DNA from: Pseudisothecium myosuroides
Lineage: Eukaryota > Streptophyta > Bryopsida > Hypnales > Lembophyllaceae
NCBI GenBank assembly: GCA_951799445.1
Contig: OX637294.1
Coordinates: 20,485,452 to 20,549,451, forward strand
DNA length: 64,000 nt
Direction: 5' to 3'
Shown: positions 11,396-24,116 of the stretch, one piece after another
Numbering within the stretch: position 1 is the stretch's first letter
Layout: the number at the start of each line of letters is the position of its first letter
The notes under the pieces: generated by a model
Told to the model about the DNA's origin: nothing
What the model saw: only the letters and a program-made list of their open reading frames with translations
The model's database searches: none
Translations under genes and position numbers: made by a program

Positions 11396-12309
11396 CCCCT
11401 AAAGGACCGGCATGCATTTTTTGGCTGTATAGAAATTTTGGGCAGGTACGTGTGACTAGAGATTTCCATATTTTAAGCTGAAATTTTAATAGAAGGTGGG
11501 CGCAAGGAATATCTTCATATGCACTAAATTTCATAACATTTGGACATAGGAGTCAAAAGTTATGGCCAAATATGTTATTTTTTTTTGTAACTGGGCAGTC
11601 CGGGCAGATAAAAAAAAACACTTTTTTCAAAAATAAAAATTTGAAATTGGTTTTCTAGATTTATATAAACGTGGAAAGGTTTGAATCATTCCATTTTGAC
11701 CAATGAGTCAAAAGTTATGAGGGTTTTTAATTTGCGGGCAGTTATAGATTCTTTACTCTGAAATAAACTTTGAAGTTGTTTATTTAACTCAATTTTTAAT
11801 ATTTTTTGAAAAAATCATAGGATGAAGGTTGTTTATTACAACATTACAACCATTGGGATTGACATTTTTCAATTCCATAATTAAATTCTTAACAATTTAG
11901 TATTTTGGATCATTCTCTACTTCTTTCTACTTACTATTTTTTTGTATATGTTGTACAATTCCAAATGATTTGAAAAAATTTAAGCATGTAGCCAACTTGT
12001 TTAGGAAAAAAATTTAAAAGAAGCACCACCATTTTGGACATTTTTTCATGCAAATGTGACCTTGTGAAGTGCAGCTGCCCTGTTTTTCGCAGGGACAAAA
12101 AAAGGATTTTTGCCAATTCAAATGCTAATATCTTCCAATCCGCATAGTGGAAAATTCTGAATTTTTTTCCACATCTTCTAAAACTAGTTTACTATAAGAT
12201 CCTACGGTTACAAGTGTCAAAAAAGTTTTTTTCAAAAATTTGGTACTTCTATTAAAAATGGCAGTTTTTGAGTGTTTTCGGTGAAAACATAGTCATGGAA
12301 CTTTAGGGG
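11396..12309. mobile_element. TTAA-flanked non-autonomous element, family A, copy 1
   Basis: The 914-bp element starts CCCCTAAAGGACCGG and ends ACTTTAGGGG. It is flanked by TTAA at 11392-11395 and 12310-12313. It is nearly the same along its length as 17035-17958, including the internal CTGGGCAGTCCGGGCAG stretch and the right-hand GGCAGTTTTTGAGTGTTTTC. No transposase reading frame is present. Termini beginning CCC at a TTAA duplication point to piggyBac-like or Sola3-like mobilisation by an enzyme encoded elsewhere. Confidence 0.85.
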
Positions 12310-12313
12310 TTAA

Positions 12314-13079
12314 GGATACTCCTATTGGAAGGACCACTCATATTTTAAAGAGTGCTACTTCTTCTAAAATAAAGGCATTTGAGTCCCCCTCTAAATAGGA
12401 GTAACACTCAAAAGAAAAATTTGGAATACATAATTTAATTTTTTTAAATTAAAAACTAAAAGAAAACATTTTTGCATTGACTACATTATTATTAGCTGCG
12501 CTGTAAGATAACATTATTAAGTGAGTCTAGACATTTGCCATAATAGATGGCTTGAGGCAGTTGTAGCTATCAAATCTCTTAATCTCAAGTAAATGAAGAT
12601 ACACACATTATATTGCTTTTTTGACCAAGACTTTTGATCTTCATGGATTTTCGAGGAGTATATTTTGAAAACTTGTGACTCTTAAAGATTAATAATGTTA
12701 GAAAGATAATACCATTAGTTCAAAGAGTCTAATAAAGTATTTCATAGTACTCTAATAGAATTACTGGAGATCATTCATCTTGCCTATTTTGTTATTGCTA
12801 TGACTTGAAATTGTCATGTAGGAAAAAATTGTATTATTAAAAATACATTTTTTTATCCATTGAAGATTTTCCGCCATAGACATATTTTATACTCCAATTA
12901 ACTCATCATAAAATTTAGTTTTTTTTTAAACCCTATTTATTTGAAAATTTCTTAAATGAATGAATAATAGAAGCAAGCCTAAAATAAGAATTAAATATAA
13001 ATAATTTTTATGAACTCTCTAGATAGAAGACTCAACATACCAAAATCTATTATTCTAAAAATTGGGATGGAAATGAACT
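12314..13079. other. intergenic AT-rich DNA
   Basis: No gene or clear repeat recognised. Confidence 0.4.
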
Positions 13080-14012
13080 AAAGTCCCATGAAAGGACTTG
13101 AAGGTTTGGGCAAGTACCCATGATTTCAATTTTTAGCAAGACCTTTTGAAACTTTTTTTTTCAAGATAAAAAAACTAATTAGCTTTCTAAAAATCTAATT
13201 TTTGTTTCAATCGGGGCCTGGGAGAAAAACTTATGCCACAATAACCCTAAAACAAGCAAGGGGCAGGTAGTAAAAATTTTAAAATTTTAAATTAAAATAA
13301 TTTTTTATAAAAACTATTTATTATAGATTATATTTTTTTCTATGTAGAATGATTTGATTCATTCTATTTGATAAGTAATGTGAAAGCTATAAAGCTTCTT
13401 GTTTTGTAGACAATGTTAACAAATTTTTGAAAAAATACTGTATTGGATCCATTTTTTAATTCAATTTTAATTATTTTCAAAAAAAAATTTGCTCATGGTT
13501 TAGTTTGTTTTTAAGAACAATCTCACTATTGAAATTAGTATGTTTCAACTCCATCTTAGAGCTATCAACAATTCAAATTTATTTGCTATCTTGTACCTTC
13601 TTTGACTTAATAATTCTTTAAAAGAATGAAAATTATAGGACAAAGGTTTGAAATTTTTTTTAGCTTTGAACTCAATTCTTTAGCATAAAAAAAATTTATT
13701 TGACAATCTATGGTACAAAAAAATTTAATTAAGAGGGTTCAAAGCCTTATAAATTTATAAAGCTAGGAGCCAAGAAACTTGTTTTCTTCACTTTAAACTC
13801 TTACATCTTGTAATCGATAAAGTAAAAGTTTTTGAAATTTCTTCCAGACATTTTCATACTAGTCTAGTGCAAGCTACTACAATTGGATATGAAAAAATAA
13901 ATGTAAATAAAAAATATATATATTTATAATTGAAATTTTTTTTGTTTGCAATGAAAATGGCAATTTTGAATGATTTTTGATAGAAAAATGACCTCGCATT
14001 AGGACTTTAGGA
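13080..14012. mobile_element. decayed TTAA-type element (family B-like)
   Basis: The left part (GGACTTGAAGG, GGGCAAGTACC, CTTTTGAAAC followed by a T run, then a GGGGCCTGGGAGAAAAACTTATG-type stretch) is a diverged version of the start of the copy at 45665. The right part ends AGGACTTTAGGAG. Length, about 930 bp, fits the family. Both TTAA flanks are lost and the ends are approximate. Confidence 0.45.
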
Positions 14013-14261
14013 GGGTACTGGTAATATGGCAAAAAGCACAAAATGAATTCAAACAATGACTCATATTGCAACCTAAAGATTCTTTACAATAATCAATAAG
14101 ACCATGTGCACCCCTTTATATACATTTCAAACATGTGATACTTAGATTTATCATATATTACACACAACAAATTGGTAATAACTTCTTCCTCCTAAACTTT
14201 GATGTAAGACTTAAAATTAATGCCTTAAACCTTTAAATTGTACCAAATTTAGAGATTGAGG

Positions 14262-14525
14262 TTGCAACAATGCTAATGTGTGAGCGTAGAGACATGAACC
14301 TATGAGCCTTGAACGTAGTTGTAGGTATGTACATGTGTTCAACCATTCAAAGGTGTTTATATCATATATTTCTATAATATAGATACACTATAACATGAAA
14401 AGAGTCTATAATATAGGTACCTATAACATAGACACCTATAACCATAGAAGGTGTCTATAATATAGACCCTTAGGTTTATGGTCTTATAGATTCTATATTC
14501 ACATGCTAGCACTCTCCAGTGAGGT
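14262..14525. repeat. dispersed TIR-like repeat K, copy 2
   Basis: Second copy of the repeat at 6413-6662, with the same GGTTGC start, GTGAGC motif, CTATAATATAGGTACCTATAA core and GCTAGCAC end. Confidence 0.5.
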
Positions 14526-16634
14526 TGAAGTCAGTTCCACTGCACCAATGGAAGAAACTGACTTCACAAACACAAAAATAAGGTGTTGGATTAAGAACGC
14601 ATGTTACTTGTTAATTACACCAATGCAAGTGCCTATATATATTTTCAACAATCAAACTTATTCTCGTAGTGTACAAAAGCAAAAAATAATGTACCATTTT
14701 TTTATAACAATTTGTTCGGAGTTTTAAAAAATGGATTAGAATAGCTCCAACTCCTTCAAAAATTTCATAATTAGAAGTAAGGCTAAACACTTTTTTGAAG
14801 GTGAGGCCAAACAATTATTGTCCACTTTTCATTCTAAATTGAAGATGGTTGGGTGATTCTTGTATTAACCTCTAAGTGCTCAATCATCTACTAGGTTGGT
14901 GATGAATGTTTTGAAAAGTCACTTTTTCCAATTAGTCATTCATCGACAAAGCTTCAAGGAAAAAAAATCAACAGAAAGAAGAGAAGATGTTCAAAATCAA
15001 TTGATGATATAGAAATTAGAAGGTTGCAACAATTGTTTTTCATGATTTTTTAAAAGTGAACTTATAATCTTCAACTCAAGCAATTAGAATTCAATTGGGT
15101 GCTTTTATTCATTTTTTAATTCTTCTTCTATGTCATTGTAGTGTACAGTGGCCAAGGCTAGATCACATTTTGTCTTCAGGATTCAAATTTAAATTCCTTT
15201 GGGAACTAATGTCAAAACTTGTTATTGATTGTAGATGATATTATTTGAAAATTTTGAATTTATGTTTGCAATCAATGACCTGAATATATTGTTGGCCAAA
15301 AATGCAAAATTAACCCCTATTGCAATGTAATTTTTTAAGATTCAAAATTGGTTCAAAATACTCATTTCTAAAGTATGGCTGAGGGTGATTGCAAGAATGA
15401 CCTACCAATTTTGTTCCACTTTGGAAGGTTTTAGTCTTTTTTCAGGAGTATCATAAATTAGAAAAAAAAATTAAATATTAAAAATATATCTTAAATATAA
15501 ACCTATAAGAAAAGGGTACCTAAGAAGGAAAAGCATAAAAAAATTCTCAAAGTAGGAGAACTAGAAAAGTGTAGAATCCACAAAAAATAGATATTTTGAC
15601 GTTTAATTTGTAAAAAAATTAAAAACTGATCGTTTGGGAGAACTTTATAGTGAAGAGATTTCACCAAAAATATGATCGTGAAACCATCTTCAATGTTCAA
15701 AAGTGTGCGTGCAAGGGAGTCCTATTTGCATAAGCGTGGAGGACATAAAATAATATATTTTCAAAATAATATCAATGGAATTTGTCCATGTGTTTCAAGG
15801 GAAAAAAAATCCTCATAACTTTCAACTTAATCAAGTATTTCCTCCTAAAAATTTTAAGAGAAAATTCCCACTAATTACAATATTGTAATGTGTCAAGTTT
15901 ATAACATCTTTTTTCTAATTAATTCCAAATATGAGATTTTGTATTTCAATATCTTTATTTTAAAAAGGTGCATCCAACAATTTTCACATTTTGACAACAT
16001 ATTTGAAAATGAGTTGAGAATGTACAAGAAAAAAAATAATTCCAAAAAATCTCATAACTATCTTTTTTTTCCAAACAAGTGAAAAGAGGGATAAGATGGA
16101 AGAAAAAATTAAATTGCTAATAAATTTGATTTGAAATTGTGGAATGTCAATCCCAATAGTGAAAATGTTGTACTTCGTAGTAAATAAGGAGTATTCAATG
16201 CGGGAAAGGAAGATCCATTTTAAATTTCAAAAATTGATCTCAAAAAAAGATATGAAGGTTATTTTTGCCTTCATTCCCCCCAAAACAAAAAACCTTATAA
16301 TTTTTCAAACTCATTAATCCTTGGAGGTTTAAAGTCAATTAAATATATGGTACTGTATTTGATCTTAGAATACAGGTTATGTACTAAAATATGGTAGGAT
16401 GTACTAGGGGATGTATACCACTAGATTGAAAATTCAACGAATATATTTCATTTGGATGTCATTTTAGCATCTATGACTTATTACGCTCAAATTTCGTAAC
16501 TTCTTAGATTTAGAATACGTAGCCATTTGGCAACTTCATAGGGCTGGTTCACACCAAGGCCAAACCAAAGACCAAAAACACTTTAGAGTAACCCTCTATG
16601 TTAGATGATCTGACATTGCCAACCGCAAGATCAA
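14526..16634. other. intergenic AT-rich DNA
   Basis: No gene seen. A TTAACCCCTATTGC at about 15310-15323 resembles a left end of the TTAA-type elements, but I find no partner. Confidence 0.4.
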
Positions 16635-16638
16635 TTAA

Positions 16639-18467
16639 CCCCTAAAGAACAAGCATGTTTAGAGGCCCAAAACTGCTTCAAAATACTCGTCCCCAAGGCA
16701 GGGTCAAAATCTTCATCAATATTTACATTTTAACAAATCCAACCGTAAGATCCTTTGGTTAACTTGTTCTAATACGTTGTTTAATTTTTAGAATGAATAT
16801 CCCTACCAATTGCAAGTTCAATGTGCCTAAACTTCAAAATGAAGGCTTTTCTACCCCTTTCCAAAAGATGACGTTTTGTCTTTCAACATTTTTAGAGAGA
16901 AACATGTATCTCTTATAACTTGTTTGTTTTAGCCAACATGTTGAAAATGAATTGAAAACATATAAGTAAAATCTTGAACAAAAATACTTTCATATTCATC
17001 TTTTTAAAAATTGTAATGTGGAAGGTAATAATAACCCCTAAAGGACCGGCATGCATTTTTTGACTGTATAGAAATTTTGGGCAGGTACATGTGACTATAG
17101 ATTTCCATATTTTAAGCTGAAATTTTAATAGAAGGTGGGCGTAAGGAATATCTTTCATATGCACCAAATTTCATGACATTTGGAAATAGGAGTCAAAAGT
17201 TATGGCCAAATATGTTATTCTTTTTCGTAACTGGGCAGTCCGGGCAGATTAAAAAAAATAAAATTTTTCAAAAATAAAAATTTGAAATTGGTTTTCTAGA
17301 TTTATATAAACGTGGAAAGCTTTGAATCATTCCATTTCGACCAATGAGTCAAAAGTTATGAGGGTTTTTAGTTTGCGGGCAATTATGGATTCTCTATTCT
17401 AAAATAAACTTTGAAGTTGTTTATTTAACTCAATTTTTAATATTTTTTGAAAAAAATAAAAATAGGATGAATTTTGTTTATTACAACATTACAACCATTG
17501 GGATTGACATTTTTCAATTCCATAATTAAATTCTTAACAATTTAGTATTTTGGATCATTCTCTACTTCTTTCTACTTACTATTTTTTTTGTATTTGTTGT
17601 ACAATTCCAAATGATTTAAAAAAAATTTAAGCATGTAGCCAACTTGTTTAGGAAAAAGAACTCAAAGAAGCACCACAATTTTGGACATTTTTTCATGCAA
17701 ATGTGACCTTGTGAAGTGCATCTGCCCTGTTTTTCGCAGGGACAAAAAAATGATTTTTGCCAATTCAAATGCTAATATCTTCCAATCCGCATAGTGGAAA
17801 ATTCTGAATTTTTTTCCACATCTTCTAAAACTTGTTTACTATAAGATCCTATGGTTACATGTGTCAATAAAGTTTTTTTTTCAAAAATTTGGTACTTCTA
17901 CTAAAAATGGCAGTTTTTGAGTGTTTTCAGTGAAAACATAGTCATGGAACTTTAGGGGATAAATGAAATAAAAACTAATTTGCTAATAACTTTTACATGA
18001 AACTGAAAATTCTTAATTTTAATGGTGAGAATATTTTAGTAAACAATTAGTACCCTTTATTTTTACTTGAAAATTTTCAAAATTGAGAACAAAAGGCAAT
18101 TTTATATGGGTTTTTTTACCTTTATAGCCCGCAAAATAAAACTCTTCATAACTTTTACTTCATTATTCAAAATCAAATGGTTCAAATGTTTTTTAGTAGG
18201 TATCAATCTAAAAAATTCCAAAAAAATAACTAATATTTTTTTTTAGAATACTAGTACATTTTTTGTTGTTTGATTTGGCATTGAATTTTTTTTTTAAACT
18301 TCTAACTTTTCTAATATTTATCAGAATGATATAAAACAAAGCTTCACACGTAGATTATGATGAGTAGCATCCATCCTGAAAAATTCATTCAAATTCCAAG
18401 TTATAAAGTCAATAGAAGCTGCCCAAGTTATCAAAAGCCCAAAGTGGGTTCCTTGATACTTTAGGGG
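16639..18467. mobile_element. TTAA-type element interrupted by a second one
   Basis: The left end CCCCTAAAGAACAAGCATG follows TTAA (16635-16638). The right end TACTTTAGGGG is followed by CTAA (18468-18471), probably a mutated TTAA. A family A element with its duplication (17035-17962) sits inside. Removing it leaves about 901 bp, close to the 907-933 bp of the other large copies, which supports the pairing of these two ends. Confidence 0.65.
17035..17958. mobile_element. TTAA-type element, family A, copy 2, with ATAA flanks
   Basis: 924 bp, near-identical to 11396-12309 and in the same orientation. The 4-bp flanks match each other but read ATAA (17031-17034 and 17959-17962) rather than TTAA. 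That confirms a 4-bp duplication and shows that the target preference is not absolute. It is nested in 16639-18467. Confidence 0.85.
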
Positions 18468-18471
18468 CTAA

Positions 18472-18999
18472 ATAGACAAAATCTATGGTTGTGAGGTTCT
18501 AGCATGTCATGGTTTCTTAGAAATCCGTCAAGCTTACCTTAAAAGAGGTGGTCACGAAAAAAATTCCTAAAAACTGGCAAAATCTACTTTCACCATATAC
18601 GATTTCAAGTAGACTTTTCATCAATGAAAAATAACATGGGTCTTGACCAAAGTGTAAACCCAACTTCAACCATGCCTATTTCTCCATCAATCCCTATTTT
18701 AATAATCCCTGCTTTCAAGAGGGCCTTTGGTCCAACCCTTCATAACATTATTATGTAATGTAAGAGGGCCCCCTTTAACTCCCTCAAATGTAGAGATTGC
18801 TCCAGCATTACAATTGGAAGGTTGTCTGGCAACATTATAAAACAAGAAACATTAGCCAATCTAAAGTTCAGATTTTAGCAAAAATCAAAGTAAAAAGGTA
18901 TCTTTGTAAAATTATACCTTCCAGGTTGCAGAACTCTTCAGAAGTCATTGTACAATGTTATGTATGTTGTATAAACGGCCTTAGATGTAAGATAGGAAA
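18472..18999. other. intergenic DNA
   Basis: No gene seen. The open frame at 18797-19066 runs into the MITE that follows and has no recognisable domain. Confidence 0.4.
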
Positions 19000-19283
19000 A
19001 TGGCCAATTTCATTAAAATGGCGGTATTCTGTTATTTTGGCACTTTTAGTAGTTCAGACCGCATAGACTGAACTATTTTTTTTGTACTTGAATCTATACC
19101 AGTACTAGATTTTTGAAATCTATATCAATCCAAGATTTTTTAGTTCGTGCGGTCTAATATCTATGTCAATTATAGATTTCTAAAATCTATAACTGACCTA
19201 GGTGTTAGCAATGTAAACTTGTCCTAAATGGCACGGTTTGAAAATGGCACATGAAATACCGCCATTTTAATGAAATTTGCCAT
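19000..19283. mobile_element. MITE J, copy 1
   Basis: The ends are inverted: ATGGCCAATTTCATTAAAA at 19000 and TTTTAATGAAATTTGCCAT ending near 19282, and the inverted match extends inward through GGCGGTATT/AATACCGCC. The interior repeats GAAATCTATA-type motifs. A second copy lies at 53378-53679. No coding content. Superfamily not assigned. Confidence 0.7.
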
Positions 19284-20034
19284 GAGGTCTTTAAATCGCC
19301 TATTTAAAAGTTGAAACCGAATTTTGGGGAGGTGAAACGTCTTGAAATAATTCTTTCTCTCAAGTAAATATTCCTTGAAAGACAAGTGGAATTGGCATCT
19401 AACCCTAGTCATTTCATATTTTTTTGGAGCTTTGTGGAATTAGTTACAAAAATTTGAAGTTGAAATGGCACAGGCCTCTGCAATCGCCCCTCTCCTAAAA
19501 CGTACACTATTTGTACATTGCCAAAGGCTACGAAAAAAGCAACATGTACAAGTAATTTACATTTGAGGAGGTGGGCAATTTTAGAGCCTACGCCCTTGTA
19601 GAACCTCCTACCTTACATGACGTGCAATAGTTATCCAAATTGGGAGTGCCATGTGTCATTGGACCCGGCTCACCAAACTTTTTCTCACTGCAGCCCGTTG
19701 GACAGAAAGGCCAAAGCTCCAATTTAAAAAAGCCGGCGGGGGAAAAAGCAAATCCCTATCATGAGCCTTCACTTTTCCCCGTCAGTGTCCTTTAACTAGT
19801 CCACCAATGCTCTCCCCGCGATTTCTGCGTCCACCGCAAGGAAAGCTGCCGTGATCCGTGCTGCCATCATAAGGTGACGGCATTCATTCTCTTTCTTCTT
19901 CTTTTTTCCCTTGAACCACATGGACGGCATTCATTCTTTGATCGTGCCATTTTTGCGTGTTTTTTCATTCACTTTCATGATGGAGTAGCCTACCGACTTT
20001 CTTCGCAATTTCAGGCGATGATGAAAAGCTGTGA
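19284..20034. other. intergenic DNA, GC content rising
   Basis: From about 19620 the sequence becomes GC-richer with short pyrimidine runs, resembling a plant promoter or leader. An open frame at 19874-20080 is unsupported. Confidence 0.35.
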
Positions 20035-20700
20035 GTCCCGATTCTATGGATGCAGCAGTTTGTTTGCTTTTGTAACTTAGTTTAGCTTTTTTTTCTGACT
20101 TTCAGATGGAAAAACAATGCAATGCAATGCGCAATGAGTGTTGCTGTTCTTTTTGAAATTTTTAACACTGAAATTTCTTATTCTACTGCGGAAATTGAAC
20201 GTGTTTGAAAGCACGACAGGTTCGAGTACAGATTCTATGGAATGATGCAGTTTGTTTGCTTTTGAAACTTAATTTTGCTTTTCTTTTCCTGACTCTCAAA
20301 TGAAAAACATGCAATGCGCAATGGTGCTGTTCTTTTTGAATTTTTTAACACTGAAAATTGTATTCTACTGCGGAAATAACGCGTTTAGAAGCACGACAGC
20401 TTCGAAGAAGGTAAGTTAGTGGACAAAACGACGACTAAGTTAAGCTTATTAATTTTGTGAATCTGTGACGGACGCGAGCCAGTTTTGCTTCTGTAACTTA
20501 GTTTTTCTTGTTTTCTGACTCTAATGAAAAACATGCAATGCGCAATGATGATGCTGTTCTTTTTGAATTTTTTAACACTGAATTTTTTTATTCTACTGCG
20601 GAAATCAATAACGTGTTTGGAAGCCCGACAGCTTCGCAGAAGGTACTGTAGTGGGCGATAACGACGACTAATTTTGTGAATTCTTTGATGGACCCGAGTT
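20035..20700. repeat. tandem repeat, three units of about 190-260 bp
   Basis: Three successive units, starting near 20040, 20226 and 20485, share CAGTTTGTTTGCTTTTG, AAACATGCAATGCGCAATG, CTGTTCTTTTTGAA, TTTTAACACTGAA, TTCTACTGCGGAAAT and GACAGCTTCG. Units differ by small insertions. The repeat lies upstream of the small gene at 22557 and could be part of its leader or promoter. Confidence 0.8.
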
Positions 20701-22541
20701 TTGAGGCAGTCATGAAAATTTACATGAAATTTTGTGCAAAAAGTAAGTTCTTAGATGCGGGCGCTTTTTGTAGGATACCGATGTAGGGAAATCCTGACTC
20801 ACGCCCTGCCGGCTGTGGGACCGATTGGAGCAAGTTTCGGCGCCTGATGAGGTGATCTGTGATTGCACGGGATGGGAGCAATCGCTGCAAGTCTGGGAGT
20901 ATCTTGGCATCGAGTATGTGGGACGAAGGCCTATCGTGCGCTACCGTGTCGTCCTGCAATGGCGACATGTGACGGCGTGACGGCGACGGCCTACTTGAGG
21001 TGCTGTTGTCGTTTAGGATCGTCCTGGAGTGAGCGTTTCTTGAGTTTTTTTTCCGATCTGATGAGTCTTTGTTTTTATTTTTTTTGGATTCGGTCGGAGA
21101 ACAAAAGTTCGTGCAGGTTTGTTTGTCTTCCTCCGAGGTCATCGGCGGCTTTCGTTTCGTGCATTGTTGTCCAAGGAGTGAAACGTACTGCTTGACGGAA
21201 TGACCTTTGTTAGGTGGAGATTCTTATTTCTAAAGAAGTGAGAGAGATGCTGGACAAGATTCGTGTTTAAGGTGCTTTGGCGTCTTGGTCTCGGTCAGCA
21301 CTGCCTGACGCAGTCAAAGTGTCTACCTTTTCGGTTTTGAATAAGTTGCAGTTAATCTGGTGTAGTGTCCTCCTTTTCGAGCGGTGCAGGTCTGATGTTT
21401 CTTGTTTGATGTCCTGAAGCAGATGCAGGATGGTTTTACCTTGGCGTGAAGGACGTTAAGTCTGGAGATACTGCATTATTCGAGTGCAGTAGACATGGTG
21501 GGAGTCTTCGCGAAGTCCCCGCGCGGACGCGCTAATGCGCTCCGCTCGAAATATTTCTCGGTTAGTGTCGCCACACGTTCGTGATTGACATCCTTCCCGT
21601 GTTTCAATACTATCGATTCTTTCAAGTGACGAGCGAGGCCACGTCAAATGGGGGCGTTGAAACATGTTTGTGTTGGTTCTGACTTCATCTGGTTTCTTGA
21701 TAAATGAGTTCACGCAGTGCTGTTTCTTTGTCTATTTCCTTCGTGCTCGCTACACACGTTCCGGAACGTGGAATGCATCTCAACCTGGATAGCGAAAATC
21801 GATGTCTCCTTAGTAGAGAGAGGGAATCTTTATAACTACACGATTTGACTTGACTGGAAAAAGAAGGAAATACAAGTTACTTTTGATGGAGGTTTGACTC
21901 GTCCAATTAGCTACTGATATCCGACACGATGAGATTTGCCTCGTTTGATAAACCAAGAACATGACGAGGTTCTTTTAGTACATAGAACATTAACAGGCGA
22001 GCAGGTCTGAAAGGATGTTTTAGAAGCTTCTCGGAGCTCTGCAACGTAGAATGAGTGAAAGAGAGTTTCTTAGAATTTTGAATCGTTCGTCTCTGTCGAG
22101 ATCTGCTCTCAATTTGGCGAGCGAATTCTCCAGGCCTTCGCTTCGGTGCTTCTTATCTGATACCCCTCCCTGTCTACTGTGGCTTTGATGCCCGTTGCAG
22201 AGCTCGTAAATCATCTAGTGTTATGCGAAGGGAAATGGATTTTCTGCGCAATAGATTTTGGCAAGTTGAGTTTGTTGTTGGTTGCAAGTTCTTAGACATC
22301 GCAGTTTTAAAGTACTCTGAAAAGTCGGTCTGAGGGGGCTTGGTGTGATATTAAGAGTTAACATGGACGGAGCTGGTTTTGAATGGGAAGTAATCTAAGA
22401 GCTCTAGTTGCAGCCTGAAGAATGACTGACCTCAATATGTTCATCCGCCTCTCCTTACATGCACCTCTCTTATTGCCTCGATTGCTGTCTGAAATACAAT
22501 CGTCTTGTTAATTGACATGACATGGCGTGATCAATGTGCAG
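20701..22541 (+). other. GC-richer stretch, probable leader of the next gene
   Basis: Composition resembles the leaders of the other genes rather than the surrounding AT-rich DNA. Open frames at 20863-21195 (+) and 20720-21142 (-) overlap and show no domain. I treat the region as promoter, leader exon and intron ahead of the acceptor at 22541, but exon borders cannot be placed. Confidence 0.35.
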
Positions 22542-22556
22542 GATGACAGAGTCGGT

Positions 22557-23659
22557 ATGACGAGGATTAGTCCTGCAGCGTCACTGCAGAGTGAGGCAGT
22601 TTTTGACTCCTTTCAACCTGCTGAAGTGCTCCGAGAGCCCTTCGAGCTTGACCAGCCTATTCAGTGTCCGTCGCCCGAGTCAAGTGTCATGGAGGTAACT
22701 CCTGACGTTACTTGCAGACTCGTCAATATGCCATTCAAACTGAATCATTGAATCTGTTTTTCTCTGTTACCACACCTTACAGTTAGCGGCTGTTCTGAAT
22801 GATTTCTTTCTAGACTATCATTATTATATGTTTTCTTTGTGATGGTACCTCGGATTTCTGCGACCGCTGGGTAACGGGCGTGCTTTGTAGTTGGTACCAT
22901 TGGGAAGCCCTCGGGGAGGAGGTTTGAATGAGCATTAGTTTCTCGCCATTCCGAACCACCGAGTGGAAGATATTTAAGAGTTTCAAGAAATTTTGTCACT
23001 CAAAATTGCAGAATCTAGAAAAGAAGAGAATCAAGGTTTCTTGGAAACTTTTCAACCTTATCTTGAAAAGAACATGGGTCGCTGTGGCTTACAGGCGAAG
23101 CTCACAAGTCATAGTCAAACCTCGACTATAAGAGGATTACTTGGTCATACTTTCACTCAATTTTGATATATGAAGCGGATGATATTGAAATTCAAACTAT
23201 TTTTGTCTTAATCAAGTAAAGGAATTAGGGGAATAACCAAATAGTGGATTTCGCACAGACCATACATTGAGATAAATGGAAGAATTTGTAATATAATTAG
23301 AAAGCCCTCACAGAAGGGGTTGTCATGCTTATAGTTTCATGAACCTAGAACTCAGCAGACAGGAAAGATCCTAAATAGCTTAAAAATAAATAAAAAATTG
23401 ACGTGAGATATGTTAGCATGGGTTAAAGCTGGAATAGTTGTGGGGAGGACAAAGGGCAGAGTAGTAAATATGAACTCTAATTACCACAATTTCATTGCAG
23501 GAAGGCACACTATGGAGGCCAAGGATACTTGAAAACCTTCGACGCAGAAATGACCTTTGGTCTGCATCAATACAGCAGGAGTCTATTTTGCGTGGAGGGA
23601 TCATTCCAAACAGGCGTTCTTTGGAGCATTTTCTATTCGCAGGACATGGGCGCACCTGA
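22557..23659 (+). CDS. small uncharacterised protein, two coding exons
   Basis: Exons 22557-22694 and 23501-23659 join in phase 0 (GAG|GTAACT donor, TTCATTGCAG acceptor) to give about 98 residues. The frame entering the first exon is open from the acceptor at 22541, with ATG at 22557 as the first in-frame start in the exon, so a coding exon further upstream is also possible. The N-terminal half is acidic and proline-rich (VFDSFQPAEVLREPFELDQP). The C-terminal half is basic and looks conserved in style: LWRPRILENLRRRND, then RRSLEHFLF, ending GHGRT. I do not recognise the family. No signal peptide or membrane segment is visible. It is convergent with the reductase gene, with 457 bp between stop codons. 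Moderate confidence rests on the splice sites and the in-phase join only. Confidence 0.5.
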
Positions 23660-24116
23660 ATACGAATTTAGAAAAATTGCTCGAGTGAATTCAAAACTTA
23701 TGAGAACCTTCGATTTCTCGAGGTGCAGGTCGCATAGATGCATTTGTAAAATACTCGTTTCTTGTCCTTCAAGTTCCAGTTCCACTAGTTACTGTAGTGC
23801 AATGCCATGACGTAATAAAGGTAGAAGCAGAAGTTTTCACTGGCATTTAGAAGTCTCAATCCAGTGTACCTGCTTGGAAGCAGTTTGTAACCAGAAGTTG
23901 CTGTATTCCGCTTAATCTAATCATTCTGTTTTACTTCCTCTGGAATAATTTTACCTATTGAAATCTTTACTTCTATACCCTAGCATTGCTTCATAAAGAT
24001 CGTGATTGATCTCTACAGAATTGGAATCGACACTCAACACGGGAAGGACAATCGCCAGAGGTAAGCGCCGTAATTTACAAATGCTTACACAATGTTGGAA
24101 TTTGGGGCAAACCCGC

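Noticed and set aside
15310..15323. TTAACCCCTATTGC as another TTAA-type element
   Set aside because: No matching right end was found downstream, and the inner bases do not continue the consensus.
20863..21195. 110-codon + frame as an exon of the small gene at 22557
   Set aside because: No splice donor joins it in phase to the acceptor at 22541, and the translation looks like random GC-rich DNA.
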